Assembly (NCBI RefSeq): GCF_001431295.2
Contig: NZ_LKAJ02000001.1
Location: 2,914,001 to 2,978,000 of the forward strand
Direction: 5' to 3'
DNA: 64,000 bases
DNA from: Candidatus Berkiella aquae
Lineage (GTDB): Bacteria > Pseudomonadota > Gammaproteobacteria > Berkiellales > Berkiellaceae
Positions 18,182-27,508 of the stretch are shown here, in pieces (position 1 is the first letter of the stretch; every line of letters begins with the position of its first letter). Both the position numbers and the translations under genes were made by a program. The notes under the pieces were generated by a model. That model was not told where the DNA came from, made no database searches, and saw nothing but the letters and a program-made list of their open reading frames with translations.

Positions 18182-18942
18182 ACACGCACTACAAAGCATG
18201 CACCCCAGGTATCCTGGCTAAGGGGCTCTTGCGTTAACCATTCACAGGCTAATTCTATTTTCATTGAAAAGGCGGCGCATATGCGTTCCAGTTCTGGCAA
18301 AAAGTAATAGCGCATCAAATGATCTTCTTCCATTTTCTGGAAGATAAGCTTCGGCTTTTCTTGAACGAATAAATGATAATGGACATTAACCGTATTCGCG
18401 TTTTCGTCGATGGTTGGCACCGCAACTCGCTCTACCGCTAATATCTCATTTTCTAACCGTTTATATCGAACAACCGGCTTTTGATTTAGCACCGCAGGCC
18501 CATACCAACAATCAAAAATAAATATCCCACTCGGTTTGACATGCTTTTTGACGGTTTCAAACATTTGTTCAACATCGTGGTTTGATGTTTGGTAGCTCAG
18601 CACATGAAATAAAGAAATAGCCGCATCAAATTGTTCTTTTATTTCAAAAGTCCGCACATCCCCTTCAAATAAGCGGATCTGTTTAGCAGCTTGTGGCTCT
18701 TGTGCTAATAGATGCCCTGCCATTTCCAGCATGGTACGGCTTTGATCGATGCCAACCACGTGATAGTCTTTTTTCGCCAATAAGCACGCATGTTTTCCGG
18801 TGCCACTTCCTAATTCTAAAAGCGTTTTGGGTTGCTTGGCATATTGCTTTAGCAATCCATCAATAAAACCCACTTCACTGTTATAATCTTTATCTTGATA
18901 AAGCAAATCGTAATATTTTGAGTAATCAGCAAAAATAGACAT
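18178..18942 (-). CDS. Class I SAM-dependent methyltransferase
   Basis: 254 aa. It opens ADYSKYYDLLYQDKDYNSEV, then motif I TLLELGSGTGKHACLLA, GIDQSRTMLEMA, and FDAAISLFHVLSY, with SGIFIFDCWYGPAVL in the C-terminal half. This subclass is frequent beside sugar-modification genes. In Campylobacter the phosphoramidate group is O-methylated by methyltransferases encoded next to the glutamine-kinase genes, so this is one candidate for the same role here; that is inference from context. It overlaps the GT4 gene downstream and the gene upstream. Confidence 0.85.
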   Translation of the reverse strand: MSIFADYSKYYDLLYQDKDYNSEVGFIDGLLKQYAKQPKTLLELGSGTGKHACLLAKKDYHVVGIDQSRTMLEMAGHLLAQEPQAAKQIRLFEGDVRTFEIKEQFDAAISLFHVLSYQTSNHDVEQMFETVKKHVKPSGIFIFDCWYGPAVLNQKPVVRYKRLENEILAVERVAVPTIDENANTVNVHYHLFVQEKPKLIFQKMEEDHLMRYYFLPELERICAAFSMKIELACEWLTQEPLSQDTWGACFVVRV

Positions 18943-19790
18943 TACACGACTTCCTTAAAAGGTTTATTGGCAATATGGGCAAATTGTGTTTTCCAATCGC
19001 CTTTACATTTTTGTCGTTGATAAAAGTTTTCTGCAAAATATTTTGGTTTTAAGGATGCAATAAATTCCGCAGAAAAACAGGTTGGCTGAATAAAAAAGGC
19101 GTTCACCCCATTACTATCGACGGTCACAAATTGATAACCTTGATTTTCAAGTAAATGACGCCATGCCATGACAGATACCCCATAATATAAGCCTGAAGCA
19201 TCTGCTTGCGTATAATCAAAATGCTCTTGATAGGGAATGGTCATCGCTTTTTCAGGGCCAAAAGCCGCATTATATTCAACAACGATAATCTTGGGACAAA
19301 ATCCTGCCTGTAACATCGCTTGTAGCACGTAATAATCCATGCCATCGATATCTAATGAGAAGACATCCGGATCTTGATAAAGGCATTCTTGCAATACCTT
19401 TTTTACATTATTTTGTGTGACAAAAGCATTTAATACCTTTACACCTAAATTATATTGTGGGATCGCTTTTGCAGCTCTGGCAGCTAATTGCGGTGAACCT
19501 TCAATCATTAGCCCTGAAAATTTTCGAGCGATCGCAAGCCATGCGGTATTATTTTCTAAACCATCTGCGGCACCAATTTCCACAAAATAGCGATTAGGCT
19601 CAATAATTTGGGTACACAAGTAATCAATGATGCCATCTTCTCCATTTTGGCTAAATCCGCAAAATTCCCAACTCGTAGGTAGTGTTGGACAGAGATTGCG
19701 AAAATTTCCCGATTGTGCACGCGATAAAGCCATATTCACTCTGGCTAAGGTGCGTGAAGTATGAATATAGCTCAGAATTTTTTTTAACAT
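18942..19790 (-). CDS. FkbM-like Rossmann methyltransferase, divergent
   Basis: 282 aa. The motif I equivalent is RYFVEIGAADGLENNTAWLA (about 89-108), followed by GLMIEGSPQ, then DVFSLDIDGMDYYVLQAML, where FkbM proteins have IDVEG. VEYNAAFGPE follows, and an SQNGEDGIIDYL segment precedes the domain. The fold is clearly SAM-dependent methyltransferase but with a changed signature (IDGMD). Short overlaps with both neighbours show operon membership. The substrate is unknown; it may act on the sugar made by the adjacent aminotransferase module. Confidence 0.68.
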   Translation of the reverse strand: MLKKILSYIHTSRTLARVNMALSRAQSGNFRNLCPTLPTSWEFCGFSQNGEDGIIDYLCTQIIEPNRYFVEIGAADGLENNTAWLAIARKFSGLMIEGSPQLAARAAKAIPQYNLGVKVLNAFVTQNNVKKVLQECLYQDPDVFSLDIDGMDYYVLQAMLQAGFCPKIIVVEYNAAFGPEKAMTIPYQEHFDYTQADASGLYYGVSVMAWRHLLENQGYQFVTVDSNGVNAFFIQPTCFSAEFIASLKPKYFAENFYQRQKCKGDWKTQFAHIANKPFKEVV

Positions 19791-20917
19791 GTCACCGATG
19801 CCTTGGCTAAGATTTTTTTCAACTTGTCACTCACGCTGGTTATCTCATCTTGCGTTAAGGCTAAGCCGCTGGGAATATAAATACCCTGTCTTGCAAGACG
19901 TTCTGCGACCGGATAGCTTTCATTGGCAAATAATCCCATTTTGAGCAATACCGGTTGTTGATGCATCGGATAGAAAAAAGCGCGACTCCCAATCCCTTGC
20001 GCATGCAAGGCTTGCATTAATGCTTTGCCATTCATCAAATCATCGTCTAGGACAATCCCATAGACCCAGTAGATATTTTTCGCATAATCGGTTGCTGCAA
20101 GGGGGCGTTGGATCCCTTCTATCTCTTTTAAGCATTCATCATAGCGCTGCCCCATCGCATGTTTGCGCTCAATAAATTCTGCCATTCGTTCGAGTTGTGC
20201 AACCCCTACCGCCGCTTGCAAATTGCTCATGCGGAAATTCCATCCCAATTCTTCGTGTAAATAACGTTGCTTGGGTTCAAATGCTAAATTACGCAGTAAC
20301 TGACACTTATCACGGATTGCTGGATCATCGGTGACGACCATCCCCCCCTCGCCCGTGGTCACCAGTTTATTGGGGTAAAAACTAAAGGTACTGATTTCAC
20401 CAAAGCTGCCACAGGGTTTGCCATAATACGTTTGGCCATGCATCTCAGCTGCATCTTCAACAATTTTAAGTTGGTATTTTTGCGCTAAAGCTAAAACCGG
20501 ATTCATATCAACCGGTAAGCCATAGGTATGCACCACCATAATGGCTTTAGTACGTGAGGTAATTTTAGCTTCGATTTGATCAACCGCCATATTCCACGTG
20601 ATGGGATCACTATCAACCAAAACAGGCTTTGCCCCTAAACGAACAGCCGCTAAAGCACAGGAAATGATGGTAAAGGTTGGCATGATGATTTCATCACCGG
20701 GCTGAATATCAATTGCCTTTAACGCTAATTCAAGCGCGACCGTACCATTACAAACGGCAATACCATAAGAGCGTCCCATTTTTTGGGCAAATTGTTCTTC
20801 TAATGCTTTAACAAAAGGTCCTTCAGAAGAAATCCAACCGGTATCAATGCATTCATTTAAATATTTTTTTTCATTACCATTGAGCAAAGGGGTATTGACT
20901 GCAATGTAGTTATCCAT
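19784..20917 (-). CDS. DegT/DnrJ/EryC1/StrS aminotransferase, perosamine-synthase-like
   Basis: 377 aa PLP enzyme. It opens TPLLNGNEKKYLNECIDTGW and ISSEGPFV, wording typical of GDP-perosamine synthase (Per/RfbE). The DEIIMPTFTII strand, the cofactor Asp in VEDAAEMHGQ and the Schiff-base Lys in FSFYPNKLVTTGEGG are all present. The family transfers an amino group from glutamate to a 4-keto (or 3-keto) nucleotide sugar. The nearby dehydratase at 22593 would give GDP-4-keto-6-deoxymannose, making GDP-perosamine a sensible product. The cupin gene upstream (1 base between) probably belongs to the same modification. Confidence 0.85.
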   Translation of the reverse strand: MDNYIAVNTPLLNGNEKKYLNECIDTGWISSEGPFVKALEEQFAQKMGRSYGIAVCNGTVALELALKAIDIQPGDEIIMPTFTIISCALAAVRLGAKPVLVDSDPITWNMAVDQIEAKITSRTKAIMVVHTYGLPVDMNPVLALAQKYQLKIVEDAAEMHGQTYYGKPCGSFGEISTFSFYPNKLVTTGEGGMVVTDDPAIRDKCQLLRNLAFEPKQRYLHEELGWNFRMSNLQAAVGVAQLERMAEFIERKHAMGQRYDECLKEIEGIQRPLAATDYAKNIYWVYGIVLDDDLMNGKALMQALHAQGIGSRAFFYPMHQQPVLLKMGLFANESYPVAERLARQGIYIPSGLALTQDEITSVSDKLKKILAKASVTC

Positions 20918-20918
20918 A

Positions 20919-21350
20919 TTAACCTTCTATCAATACTTGTTCTTTAGAAATAGCGGTAAAACGGGTTTTATCTTGTTCACCCGCATAAGGGCCTTGTTTG
21001 ACTTCAAACATTTCCAGATCTTCAAGCACTTCAAAACCATGACCACCTTTGGCTAATAAAATGACATCGCCAGCTTGTAATTCACGGCCAGTGAGGTAGT
21101 TCTTCTGCTCATCATAGAAATCAACGCGTAATTTACCGGATTTAATAAAAAGCACTTCTTGCGTGTAGCTGACTTGTCTTGGGACTGGATTATGAATATG
21201 CGGCTGAATGATTTTACCGGCGGGATGGCTCATATAAGCGAGTTGTTGCGAGAATTCATCGGGTGTAAAAAAGGAAATCCCTGGTTTTGCAAAGGTATGA
21301 TAAACAATCAGTGCATATAGCTCCGCTTGATGCTCAATTTTTTCAATCAT
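20919..21350 (-). CDS. Cupin-fold protein of the polysaccharide locus
   Basis: 143 aa single cupin. The metal-binding pattern is GKIIQPHIHNPVPRQVSYTQEVLFIKSG: His-x-His in the first motif and Glu after the loop, with GDVILLAKGGHGFEVLED as the second motif with its His. Similar small cupins sit beside sugar aminotransferases in O-antigen clusters and include isomerases as well as binding proteins. Whether it is a 3,4-keto-isomerase or only a metal-binding protein cannot be settled. It overlaps the GT gene upstream by 4 bases. Confidence 0.7.
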   Translation of the reverse strand: MIEKIEHQAELYALIVYHTFAKPGISFFTPDEFSQQLAYMSHPAGKIIQPHIHNPVPRQVSYTQEVLFIKSGKLRVDFYDEQKNYLTGRELQAGDVILLAKGGHGFEVLEDLEMFEVKQGPYAGEQDKTRFTAISKEQVLIEG

Positions 21351-22552
21351 GATGTTACTCTCGATAAAATATCTGTGGCCTCTCTAGCTAGTTGCTCTAG
21401 TCCATAATCTTTGGCCACGAGTTGGAAACTATTTTCAGCAAGGGTTGTTGCATAAGCTTTATCTTTAATCAGCTTCACAATCGCTGCGGCAAAATCTTCG
21501 GAATTATCTGCTAACAGAATATGTTTACCATGCTCTACCGGAATACCTTCTGCCCCCAGCGTGGTTGAGACCATCGGTGTTTTACAAGCCGCTGCTTCTA
21601 AAATTTTAAAACGGGTACCCGACTCAAATTGTAGTGGCGTTAAAGCAACATCGATATTCTTTAAATAAGGCAAGACACTTTCTAAACGACCGGTGACGGT
21701 AATGGATGGATCTTTTAAATGCCCATAAGACACATCCGAATGATTGCCTACAATATAACAATGAATATTGGGGATCTCTCGTTTCACTAAAGGTAGAATC
21801 CCTTTAATTAACCAATCAGCTGCACGATTCATCGCACTGGTTGGCTTACCAAAAGAACCCGCTAAATAGATTGCAGGTTTCTTCAAATCAGAGGGCGGCG
21901 CAATCGGTGCTAAATACTGATTAATATCTAACACATTGGAAAATAGCGCCACCTTGTCTTTTTGCGGCGTTAAATAACGATAGTAGGTTGCATCGACTTC
22001 GGAAACAGCGGTTGTAATATTACACAATTGAACCCAATCTTTCTCTTCAAGCTCTTTTGCTTGGCTTTCTTTTAAGACGCGTTGTTTTTCATTCTCATCG
22101 TCAATAAAAGGGAGTTCTCGGAAAATAAATCGAGACCAAACGCTATCGGTATCACACACCAAAAATAAATCCGGCGCTAATTGACGCACTTGCTTAATCA
22201 GGGGGTAAGAAATATTGCCATAACCAAACCAAATCACTTTAATTTGATGTTTTCTGGCATATTCGACAATCGCCTTAGCATCATTCACCCACGCTTTGCG
22301 CGCCACGATTTGTATGCGGCGAAAAGTACGCCAACTCGATAATTTATCGACCGAAGGGGCAAAGGTAAAAGTGGGCGCAAGATTTTTGTAATGTTGAATC
22401 GCTTGCGCGCCACCTAACACATGTGGGGCTACTCGTGACATGACGTGTAAATCTGTCACACTGGCTAAGGCTTTAATTGAATTTTCAATCCGCAAATGAG
22501 GGCCACTGGCCGCCGGATGCATTATCATCGGCGACGTAAATAGTACTTTCAT
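21347..22552 (-). CDS. Glycosyltransferase, GT-B fold
   Basis: 401 aa. N-terminal KVLFTSPMIMHPAASGPHLRIENSI is the open-loop start of GT4-like enzymes. In the C-terminal domain AIYLAGSFGKPTSAMNRAAD, NIHCYIVGNHSD and the donor site SGTRFKILEAAACKTPMVST with GAEGIPV are conserved. The E of KILEAAACKTP is the usual nucleotide-sugar contact. It is probably one of the sequential transferases building the repeat unit. 40 bases separate it from the dehydratase gene upstream. Confidence 0.85.
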   Translation of the reverse strand: MKVLFTSPMIMHPAASGPHLRIENSIKALASVTDLHVMSRVAPHVLGGAQAIQHYKNLAPTFTFAPSVDKLSSWRTFRRIQIVARKAWVNDAKAIVEYARKHQIKVIWFGYGNISYPLIKQVRQLAPDLFLVCDTDSVWSRFIFRELPFIDDENEKQRVLKESQAKELEEKDWVQLCNITTAVSEVDATYYRYLTPQKDKVALFSNVLDINQYLAPIAPPSDLKKPAIYLAGSFGKPTSAMNRAADWLIKGILPLVKREIPNIHCYIVGNHSDVSYGHLKDPSITVTGRLESVLPYLKNIDVALTPLQFESGTRFKILEAAACKTPMVSTTLGAEGIPVEHGKHILLADNSEDFAAAIVKLIKDKAYATTLAENSFQLVAKDYGLEQLAREATDILSRVTS

Positions 22553-22592
22553 AAAAACGCCCCTTTTTGTTGAGTGGATATGTCATTATTTC

Positions 22593-23579
22593 TCATAAAA
22601 CCACTTCCTGCTTAATCGCTTCAATATCATGAGTAACCATTTCTTCAATAATCGAAAAGATATTTTTTTGTGGCCGCCAATTGAGTTGTTGCTGCGCAAA
22701 GCTTGAATCACCCACCAGTGACACCGCTTCATTGGCTCGGTGAAAGGCTGGATTGACCTTAACGTAATTTTGATAATCCAGGTTTACACAAGAAAAAGCA
22801 CATTCAACAATTTCTCTAACAGAATGAAGTTTACCCGTCGCAATCACATAATCATCTGGCGACTCTTGATTCAGCATCAGCCACATCGCCTCTACATATT
22901 CCGGCGCATAGCCCCAATCTCGCTTAGCCTCTAAATTACCAAGTTCCAGTTCATGCAGTTGTCCACAGGCTATTTTAGCTACACTTGAGGTAATTTTGCG
23001 CGTCACAAAAGATAATCCGCGACGAACCGATTCATGATTGTAAAGAATCCCATTGCAGGTAAAAAGGTTATGCGTGCGACGATAATTTTTACTGAGAATC
23101 GCACCGGCCATTTTTGAAATTCCGTAGATAGAACGTGGATTAAATGGTGTAAGTTCGTTTTGTGGGCTATTTTCTGCTGCCCCAAACATTTCACTAGAGC
23201 CTGCAAAATAAAAACGACAACTTGGATGATAGGCTTTTATGCTCGCAAGTAAGTAGTGCGTTGAATTGAAATTATATTCAACAATCGCAGGCTCTGCATC
23301 AAGTGCATGACTGACAAAACTATTCGCAGCCAAATGATAAATTTCGTCAGGTCTAATCGAGCTAATTAATTGTGTAATGTAAATGGAATCATGCGCATCA
23401 CCGACATGAAGTTTTATGCTATCAAGCACAGGTAAAATATTATTTAGGCGTTCTTTGGGTTTAGCAAAAGCCTCGCTTCGTACAAGCCCATGCACTTCAT
23501 AGCCATTTGCCAATAACCATTCAGCAAGATATGAACCATCTTGGCCATTAATTCCTGTGATGAGTGCTTTTTTTTTCAT
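22593..23579 (-). CDS. GDP-mannose 4,6-dehydratase family protein (second, divergent copy)
   Basis: 328 aa extended SDR. NAD motif [46 protein letters not shown], active site FAGSSEMFG and YGISKMAG (Tyr-x3-Lys), ILYNHESVRRGLSFVTRKI, and a C-terminal WRPQKNIFSIIEEMV all match Gmd. It is shorter and more divergent than the gmd at 49477-50574: HESVRRG replaces HESPVRG, for example. It probably makes GDP-4-keto-6-deoxymannose or a related keto sugar for the aminotransferase at 19784. Confidence 0.85.
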   Translation of the reverse strand: MKKKALITGINGQDGSYLAEWLLANGYEVHGLVRSEAFAKPKERLNNILPVLDSIKLHVGDAHDSIYITQLISSIRPDEIYHLAANSFVSHALDAEPAIVEYNFNSTHYLLASIKAYHPSCRFYFAGSSEMFGAAENSPQNELTPFNPRSIYGISKMAGAILSKNYRRTHNLFTCNGILYNHESVRRGLSFVTRKITSSVAKIACGQLHELELGNLEAKRDWGYAPEYVEAMWLMLNQESPDDYVIATGKLHSVREIVECAFSCVNLDYQNYVKVNPAFHRANEAVSLVGDSSFAQQQLNWRPQKNIFSIIEEMVTHDIEAIKQEVVL

Positions 23580-23580
23580 T

Positions 23581-24780
23581 TTATGCGCACTCTAATATTT
23601 TTAAAATTTCAGCAGTGCCAACCGCAGCCCCATGCCCTGGGTTATACATTAATTGTGCTGCCAACTCTTTTCTTTTAGCTGAATGAATGTCAGGCTCTTT
23701 TAATTGTTGCTCAACTTGAGATTTTAATTCTTCTAAATTATGAACAACCGTCCCAGCATTTCTGCCACCATTAAATCGATCATCTGTTTTTGCCAAGTGA
23801 CCATCACAGTGCCAAGAGGGCAATATTTTTTCAAAGTATTCAGGGCAATCAATATAAATGACGGGGCGATTTAGAACCATAAATTCTAACCCAACACCAC
23901 TGAAATCATTGACCATTAAATCACTGATATGAAGGTAGGGATTAATTAAATAATCTTTAACGAAACGGCATCGTGGATTTTGGATTTTAGCAAATTCTTG
24001 CTCCCACCGTTTGCCGCCGGTATAAAAATCAAAATAGGGGCTATTTTCTGGCTCCATGCTGGCAGGATGTAATTTTACAATCAGATTAATATCAGGAATG
24101 CTCAATAACATTTCCGCAATTTGCGTACCATAAGTACGTAATGAACCACCTGGATCCCACGCTGGCGCATACAATACGGTTTTCAAATTGGGATCAAGGC
24201 CCAATTTGGTCATGAGCTCAATACGATCATAATTCCCATTCACTAAATCATCTAATTTAGGATATCCCACATTAATCAATTTAATGTGATTTGTGACTTG
24301 CGGCTTGCTTTCTTGGATGACTTCAAACATTTTCCTTTCTAAAGGACCATGCATGAAATAGATATCGAATGCTTTTAAATTATCATCTGCCCAATGCGAT
24401 AATTTATTGGCTTGTCCATGACCTGAAAATATTTTAACAGCGTTTTTCGGCCCACGACTATGAATCTCGGCTTCTAGAAAGACATCAATCGGGAACAAAT
24501 ATTTTGCAATCTTTGATGGAAAATAATGGGAAGGTGCAATATTAATATCGCCTAGCTTTCCATGCATTGGATAATCCATTGAGACATAATAGCTCACATG
24601 GGTTATCTTCTTCTGTAATTCTTGATGAAACGGCAACATGTATTGTAATTGCCCAGCAGAAGATAACTGATAAGCAACAATCTTTCTTCCTTGACGTTTC
24701 TCTTGCATCATTTGCCACAATAAAGGCAGATGTTGTAAAAGTGCTACGATTTCTTTGAAATAATTATATAGTCTGCGCAT
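23581..24780 (-). CDS. CDP-glycerol glycerophosphotransferase-like protein (TagB/TagF family)
   Basis: 399 aa GT-B protein. Conserved points are VKIFSGHGQANKLSHWADDN (general-base His121), NVGYPKLDDLV, TVLYAPAWDPGGSLRTYG, LIVKLHPASME and the nucleotide-binding HISDLMVNDFSGVGLEFMVLNRPVIYID. Family members move glycerol-phosphate, ribitol-phosphate or similar groups from CDP precursors. Because this locus encodes a predicted CDP-phosphoramidate pathway and a cytidylyltransferase domain (26083-30333), a CDP-linked donor fits well. The exact group is unknown. It overlaps the SGNH gene by 17 bases. Confidence 0.82.
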   Translation of the reverse strand: MRRLYNYFKEIVALLQHLPLLWQMMQEKRQGRKIVAYQLSSAGQLQYMLPFHQELQKKITHVSYYVSMDYPMHGKLGDINIAPSHYFPSKIAKYLFPIDVFLEAEIHSRGPKNAVKIFSGHGQANKLSHWADDNLKAFDIYFMHGPLERKMFEVIQESKPQVTNHIKLINVGYPKLDDLVNGNYDRIELMTKLGLDPNLKTVLYAPAWDPGGSLRTYGTQIAEMLLSIPDINLIVKLHPASMEPENSPYFDFYTGGKRWEQEFAKIQNPRCRFVKDYLINPYLHISDLMVNDFSGVGLEFMVLNRPVIYIDCPEYFEKILPSWHCDGHLAKTDDRFNGGRNAGTVVHNLEELKSQVEQQLKEPDIHSAKRKELAAQLMYNPGHGAAVGTAEILKILECA

Positions 24781-26086
24781 CTTTCTCTGTCACATTCACA
24801 CAATGTCTGTCTTTAGGCGCTAATAAATTAACACTTAAGAGATATTGATAAATCTCATGAGCGATTCTCTTATTGCCTTCCTTGCTTAGGTGGCCACCAT
24901 AGTGACTATCATCACTGTAAAGATCTTCTATATTATCGACTTTTAACAATGACTCTGTCAGGTCGATAACATTCATTCGCTGCTTTGCTGCTTGAATAAA
25001 GTCTTGATAATAGGGCCCCTGAGAGCGGATACACAAAATATCATCTTTTTGAGGCATCCACATTAGAATGGGGGTAAATTCTTGTTGTTTTGCATAACTT
25101 ATAAAACTATCTAACAAACTATTAAGCAATTGTAGCGAATCAGCCTCTTTAAATAGCCTTTGCCGCAAAGAAAGATTGCTTGCCATGATGGCATCCAAAG
25201 CCTGCTGTTGCTGTCCAAATAGTACCTTATACAGCAAAGACAGGTGTCGTTTGGGAGCCTTCAGTAGGGAATAACAATAAGGGAAAGCAAGCATTTCGGC
25301 TAAAAATTTGGATTCATAAAAACTATCATACTGATTAATTTCTTTAAGATAGGGGCGATAGTTTTTCAATTTTTCTGCTGTATTAATAAAATTCGGGATG
25401 AGCTTTAAGGTTTCACCTTGCATTATAAAACGTGGTTTAAAAGCAAGCGTATTGCCAAACTCGTTGTAATGTTTCCAGACCGATTCAATACGCACCACCG
25501 TCGATGGCACAACGCCCAATATCACGATTTGTGATCGCTGTTTGGGAAATTCCCTTTGCATTCGCAAAAAAGCTTGATCTAAACCATAATTGCCAACGCC
25601 ATAGTTCAAGACATTGGTTTGCGTCAATTGCGACAAATGCCATTGAAAGGCCTCATGATCATTAACTTGACGACAGAAAGTAAATGAGTCGCCATAGGTT
25701 GAAATCTGGATTGGCAAATCTTCATGGCCAGGATTCATCCGTTGACCATGCTCATTTATATGATATCGCGTTGGACCATACTTACCTATTTCTTGTTTAG
25801 TCGTATTGGGTTTTCGACTCCAGCCTAATTCTGGATCAAAACCATCTGCCAAAAATTTCGTCAATAAGGCATCAGGGAATTTAGGTAATTGATCAGCCGC
25901 CGTAATCAACCATTGAAAACGACGACGAAGGGCTGCAATTCCCCAATGTAATCCTACTTCCAAGGTGACATAAGCCATTAAACACCATGCAATCCACTTA
26001 GGGTTTGCTAAAAATACAACCAAGCTAATCAAAGCAACGCTGTATGATGCCAAGGCAATGCGTTTTCTCTGCTGATAACATTTCAT
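24764..26086 (-). CDS. Membrane-anchored SGNH hydrolase-like protein
   Basis: 440 aa. Two N-terminal membrane helices (about 10-28 and 32-50) then a large periplasmic-type domain. Blocks: ISTYGDSFTFCRQ (S134), NYGVGNYGLDQAFLRMQ, ILGVVPS and the terminal SDDSHYGGHLSKEGNKRIA (Asp392/His395). This full SGNH set suggests an O-acetyltransferase or esterase. It lies between the predicted phosphoglutamine cytidylyltransferase and the TagF-like transferase, with ATGA-type overlap upstream, so its product may act on the same substituent. Confidence 0.78.
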   Translation of the reverse strand: MKCYQQRKRIALASYSVALISLVVFLANPKWIAWCLMAYVTLEVGLHWGIAALRRRFQWLITAADQLPKFPDALLTKFLADGFDPELGWSRKPNTTKQEIGKYGPTRYHINEHGQRMNPGHEDLPIQISTYGDSFTFCRQVNDHEAFQWHLSQLTQTNVLNYGVGNYGLDQAFLRMQREFPKQRSQIVILGVVPSTVVRIESVWKHYNEFGNTLAFKPRFIMQGETLKLIPNFINTAEKLKNYRPYLKEINQYDSFYESKFLAEMLAFPYCYSLLKAPKRHLSLLYKVLFGQQQQALDAIMASNLSLRQRLFKEADSLQLLNSLLDSFISYAKQQEFTPILMWMPQKDDILCIRSQGPYYQDFIQAAKQRMNVIDLTESLLKVDNIEDLYSDDSHYGGHLSKEGNKRIAHEIYQYLLSVNLLAPKDRHCVNVTEKDAQTI

Positions 26087-26862
26087 AGTGCGATATAGTC
26101 AATTAATGCATTGTTTTTATCTAATTCACAGGTTTTTTCATAATCCTCTTCCGTATCAAATTCAAGCCAGCCTCCTTGAGTTGCGGTTATTTTGGCTGAA
26201 AGACCTTGTTGAATGAGTTCATGAATAAAATCCGTGAAATATCCTTGATAGAAGGTTTTCCCTGAGGGCTGCCAGGATTGTAATGATGTCTTCTTTTCCT
26301 GATAGAGCTTGTACCCTGCTTGCAACGCTTGTTTAGAAAATTTATTAAATCCAATATAACGATGGTTCAAGCCTTGAGAGTGTTCAACCGCAGCACCAAT
26401 TTCAAGAATATGATTAGATGTATCAACCGTTAAACTTTCTAAATCGGTTTCTGTTGTGCCATAACGCATCTGCCAATAACGTCGCCACTTTGTATCCGCA
26501 GAAACGACAATATCTGCATTTGTTGCAATCACTTGATTCAATATTTCCTGGGTAAACAAAATATCTGAATAGGAAATGAGTAAATCATCTTCTAATAGAT
26601 CATCACCTAGGCACATCAAGGATTCAATCATATTGGTTATGGCATAATCTTTATTATGGTAATATCGAATACCGCTAAATTGAATTTTTTCTTGCATGTA
26701 TCCAGTGACAATACTGATGTCATTAATTCCTTGGCTGCGATATAACTCAATTTGCCATTCTAATAGCGGCTTGTCTCTAAATCGCAACATGCCTTTGGGT
26801 AATAAATGGGTATATTTAGCAAGACGCTTACCCATGCCTGCGGCTAAAATGAGTGCTTTCAT
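26083..26862 (-). CDS. Nucleotidyltransferase; candidate CTP:phosphoglutamine cytidylyltransferase (Cj1416-like)
   Basis: 259 aa. KALILAAGMGKRLAKYTHLL then PKGMLRF carries the G-x-G-x-R and PK nucleotide-binding residues, and DLLISYSDILF the metal Asp. YHNKDYAITNMIESLMCL is the acceptor-loop wording shared by LicC-type cytidylyltransferases, the family that includes Campylobacter Cj1416, which joins CTP and L-glutamine phosphate. The two genes immediately upstream have the folds of Cj1417 and Cj1418, and the transcription order 1418-1417-1416 is the same. Phosphocholine as substrate is less likely because no licA/B/D-type genes are present. It overlaps its upstream gene by 35 bases. Confidence 0.75.
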   Translation of the reverse strand: MKALILAAGMGKRLAKYTHLLPKGMLRFRDKPLLEWQIELYRSQGINDISIVTGYMQEKIQFSGIRYYHNKDYAITNMIESLMCLGDDLLEDDLLISYSDILFTQEILNQVIATNADIVVSADTKWRRYWQMRYGTTETDLESLTVDTSNHILEIGAAVEHSQGLNHRYIGFNKFSKQALQAGYKLYQEKKTSLQSWQPSGKTFYQGYFTDFIHELIQQGLSAKITATQGGWLEFDTEEDYEKTCELDKNNALIDYIAL

Positions 26863-27508
26863 TTACAAATTTTTCCCATATCATTTTAAATAAATCCGGT
26901 TTGATTGCATCACGCTCAGGGTGCCATTGTACACCCAAAGTAGGCGATAGTTTATCAGAGACATTCACATAGGCTTCTACGACATTATCATCTGCCAAAA
27001 CAATGGGTTTCAGTTGTGCGGATAATTGCGAAACTTTAATGCCATGCTGATGATAAGAATTGATTAAATATTCCTGTTCTTCAAATACACAAGGATGTTT
27101 TCTTAGCTCACCATGCGCTGTTAAAAAATAGCTTAATTGACCACCGTAGATTACATTTAAAAATTGAAACCCTCTGCATATCGCTAATTTAGGAATATGA
27201 TGCATGTCTGCATATTGAATTAAATACCGTTCAACCTCATCTCTGTCAGGACACAAATCATCGACTAATGCCTTTTCTGAATTTGTATCAGGTGTAACAT
27301 TATTCCCGCCAGTGAAAATGATCCAATCGGGCTTCATGGTCTGCGTTAAGCGCATCGTCTGTTGCAAATGATTGGTAACGGGTATAAACACCGCATTCTC
27401 AGCAAACATATGATTTGCAAGATAATACTGAATGTAAGCATTTTCTAAAACATCTAAACTTTGGCCATGCTTATCTTTTAGCTTTTTTTGTGTGATATAG
27501 ATTATCAT
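26828..27508 (-). CDS. Class I glutamine amidotransferase-like hydrolase; candidate gamma-glutamyl-CDP-amidate hydrolase (Cj1417-like)
   Basis: 226 aa from the ATG at 27508, which overlaps the upstream stop by one base (TAATG). Peptidase C26 type: FTGGNNVTP is the oxyanion loop, the nucleophile is C111 in KLAICRGFQFLNVIYGG, and H196/E198 are in LGVQWHPERD. In Campylobacter the C26 protein Cj1417 cuts CDP-L-glutamine to cytidine diphosphoramidate and glutamate. Here it is encoded between the glutamine-kinase-like gene and the cytidylyltransferase, which fits that role better than puuD-type polyamine degradation. A TTG start at 27562 is unlikely as it would add 18 residues without homology. Confidence 0.78.
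   Translation of the reverse strand: MIIYITQKKLKDKHGQSLDVLENAYIQYYLANHMFAENAVFIPVTNHLQQTMRLTQTMKPDWIIFTGGNNVTPDTNSEKALVDDLCPDRDEVERYLIQYADMHHIPKLAICRGFQFLNVIYGGQLSYFLTAHGELRKHPCVFEEQEYLINSYHQHGIKVSQLSAQLKPIVLADDNVVEAYVNVSDKLSPTLGVQWHPERDAIKPDLFKMIWEKFVNESTHFSRRHG

Noticed and set aside
19784-20917. LegC duplicate
   Set aside because: Its N-terminal wording and the nearby Gmd-like gene fit perosamine-type aminotransferases; the true LegC is in the leg operon at 44513.
26083-26862. Phosphocholine cytidylyltransferase (LicC) with a lic1-type system
   Set aside because: No licA, licB or licD homolog is seen, while glutamine-kinase-like and C26 hydrolase genes are immediately adjacent.
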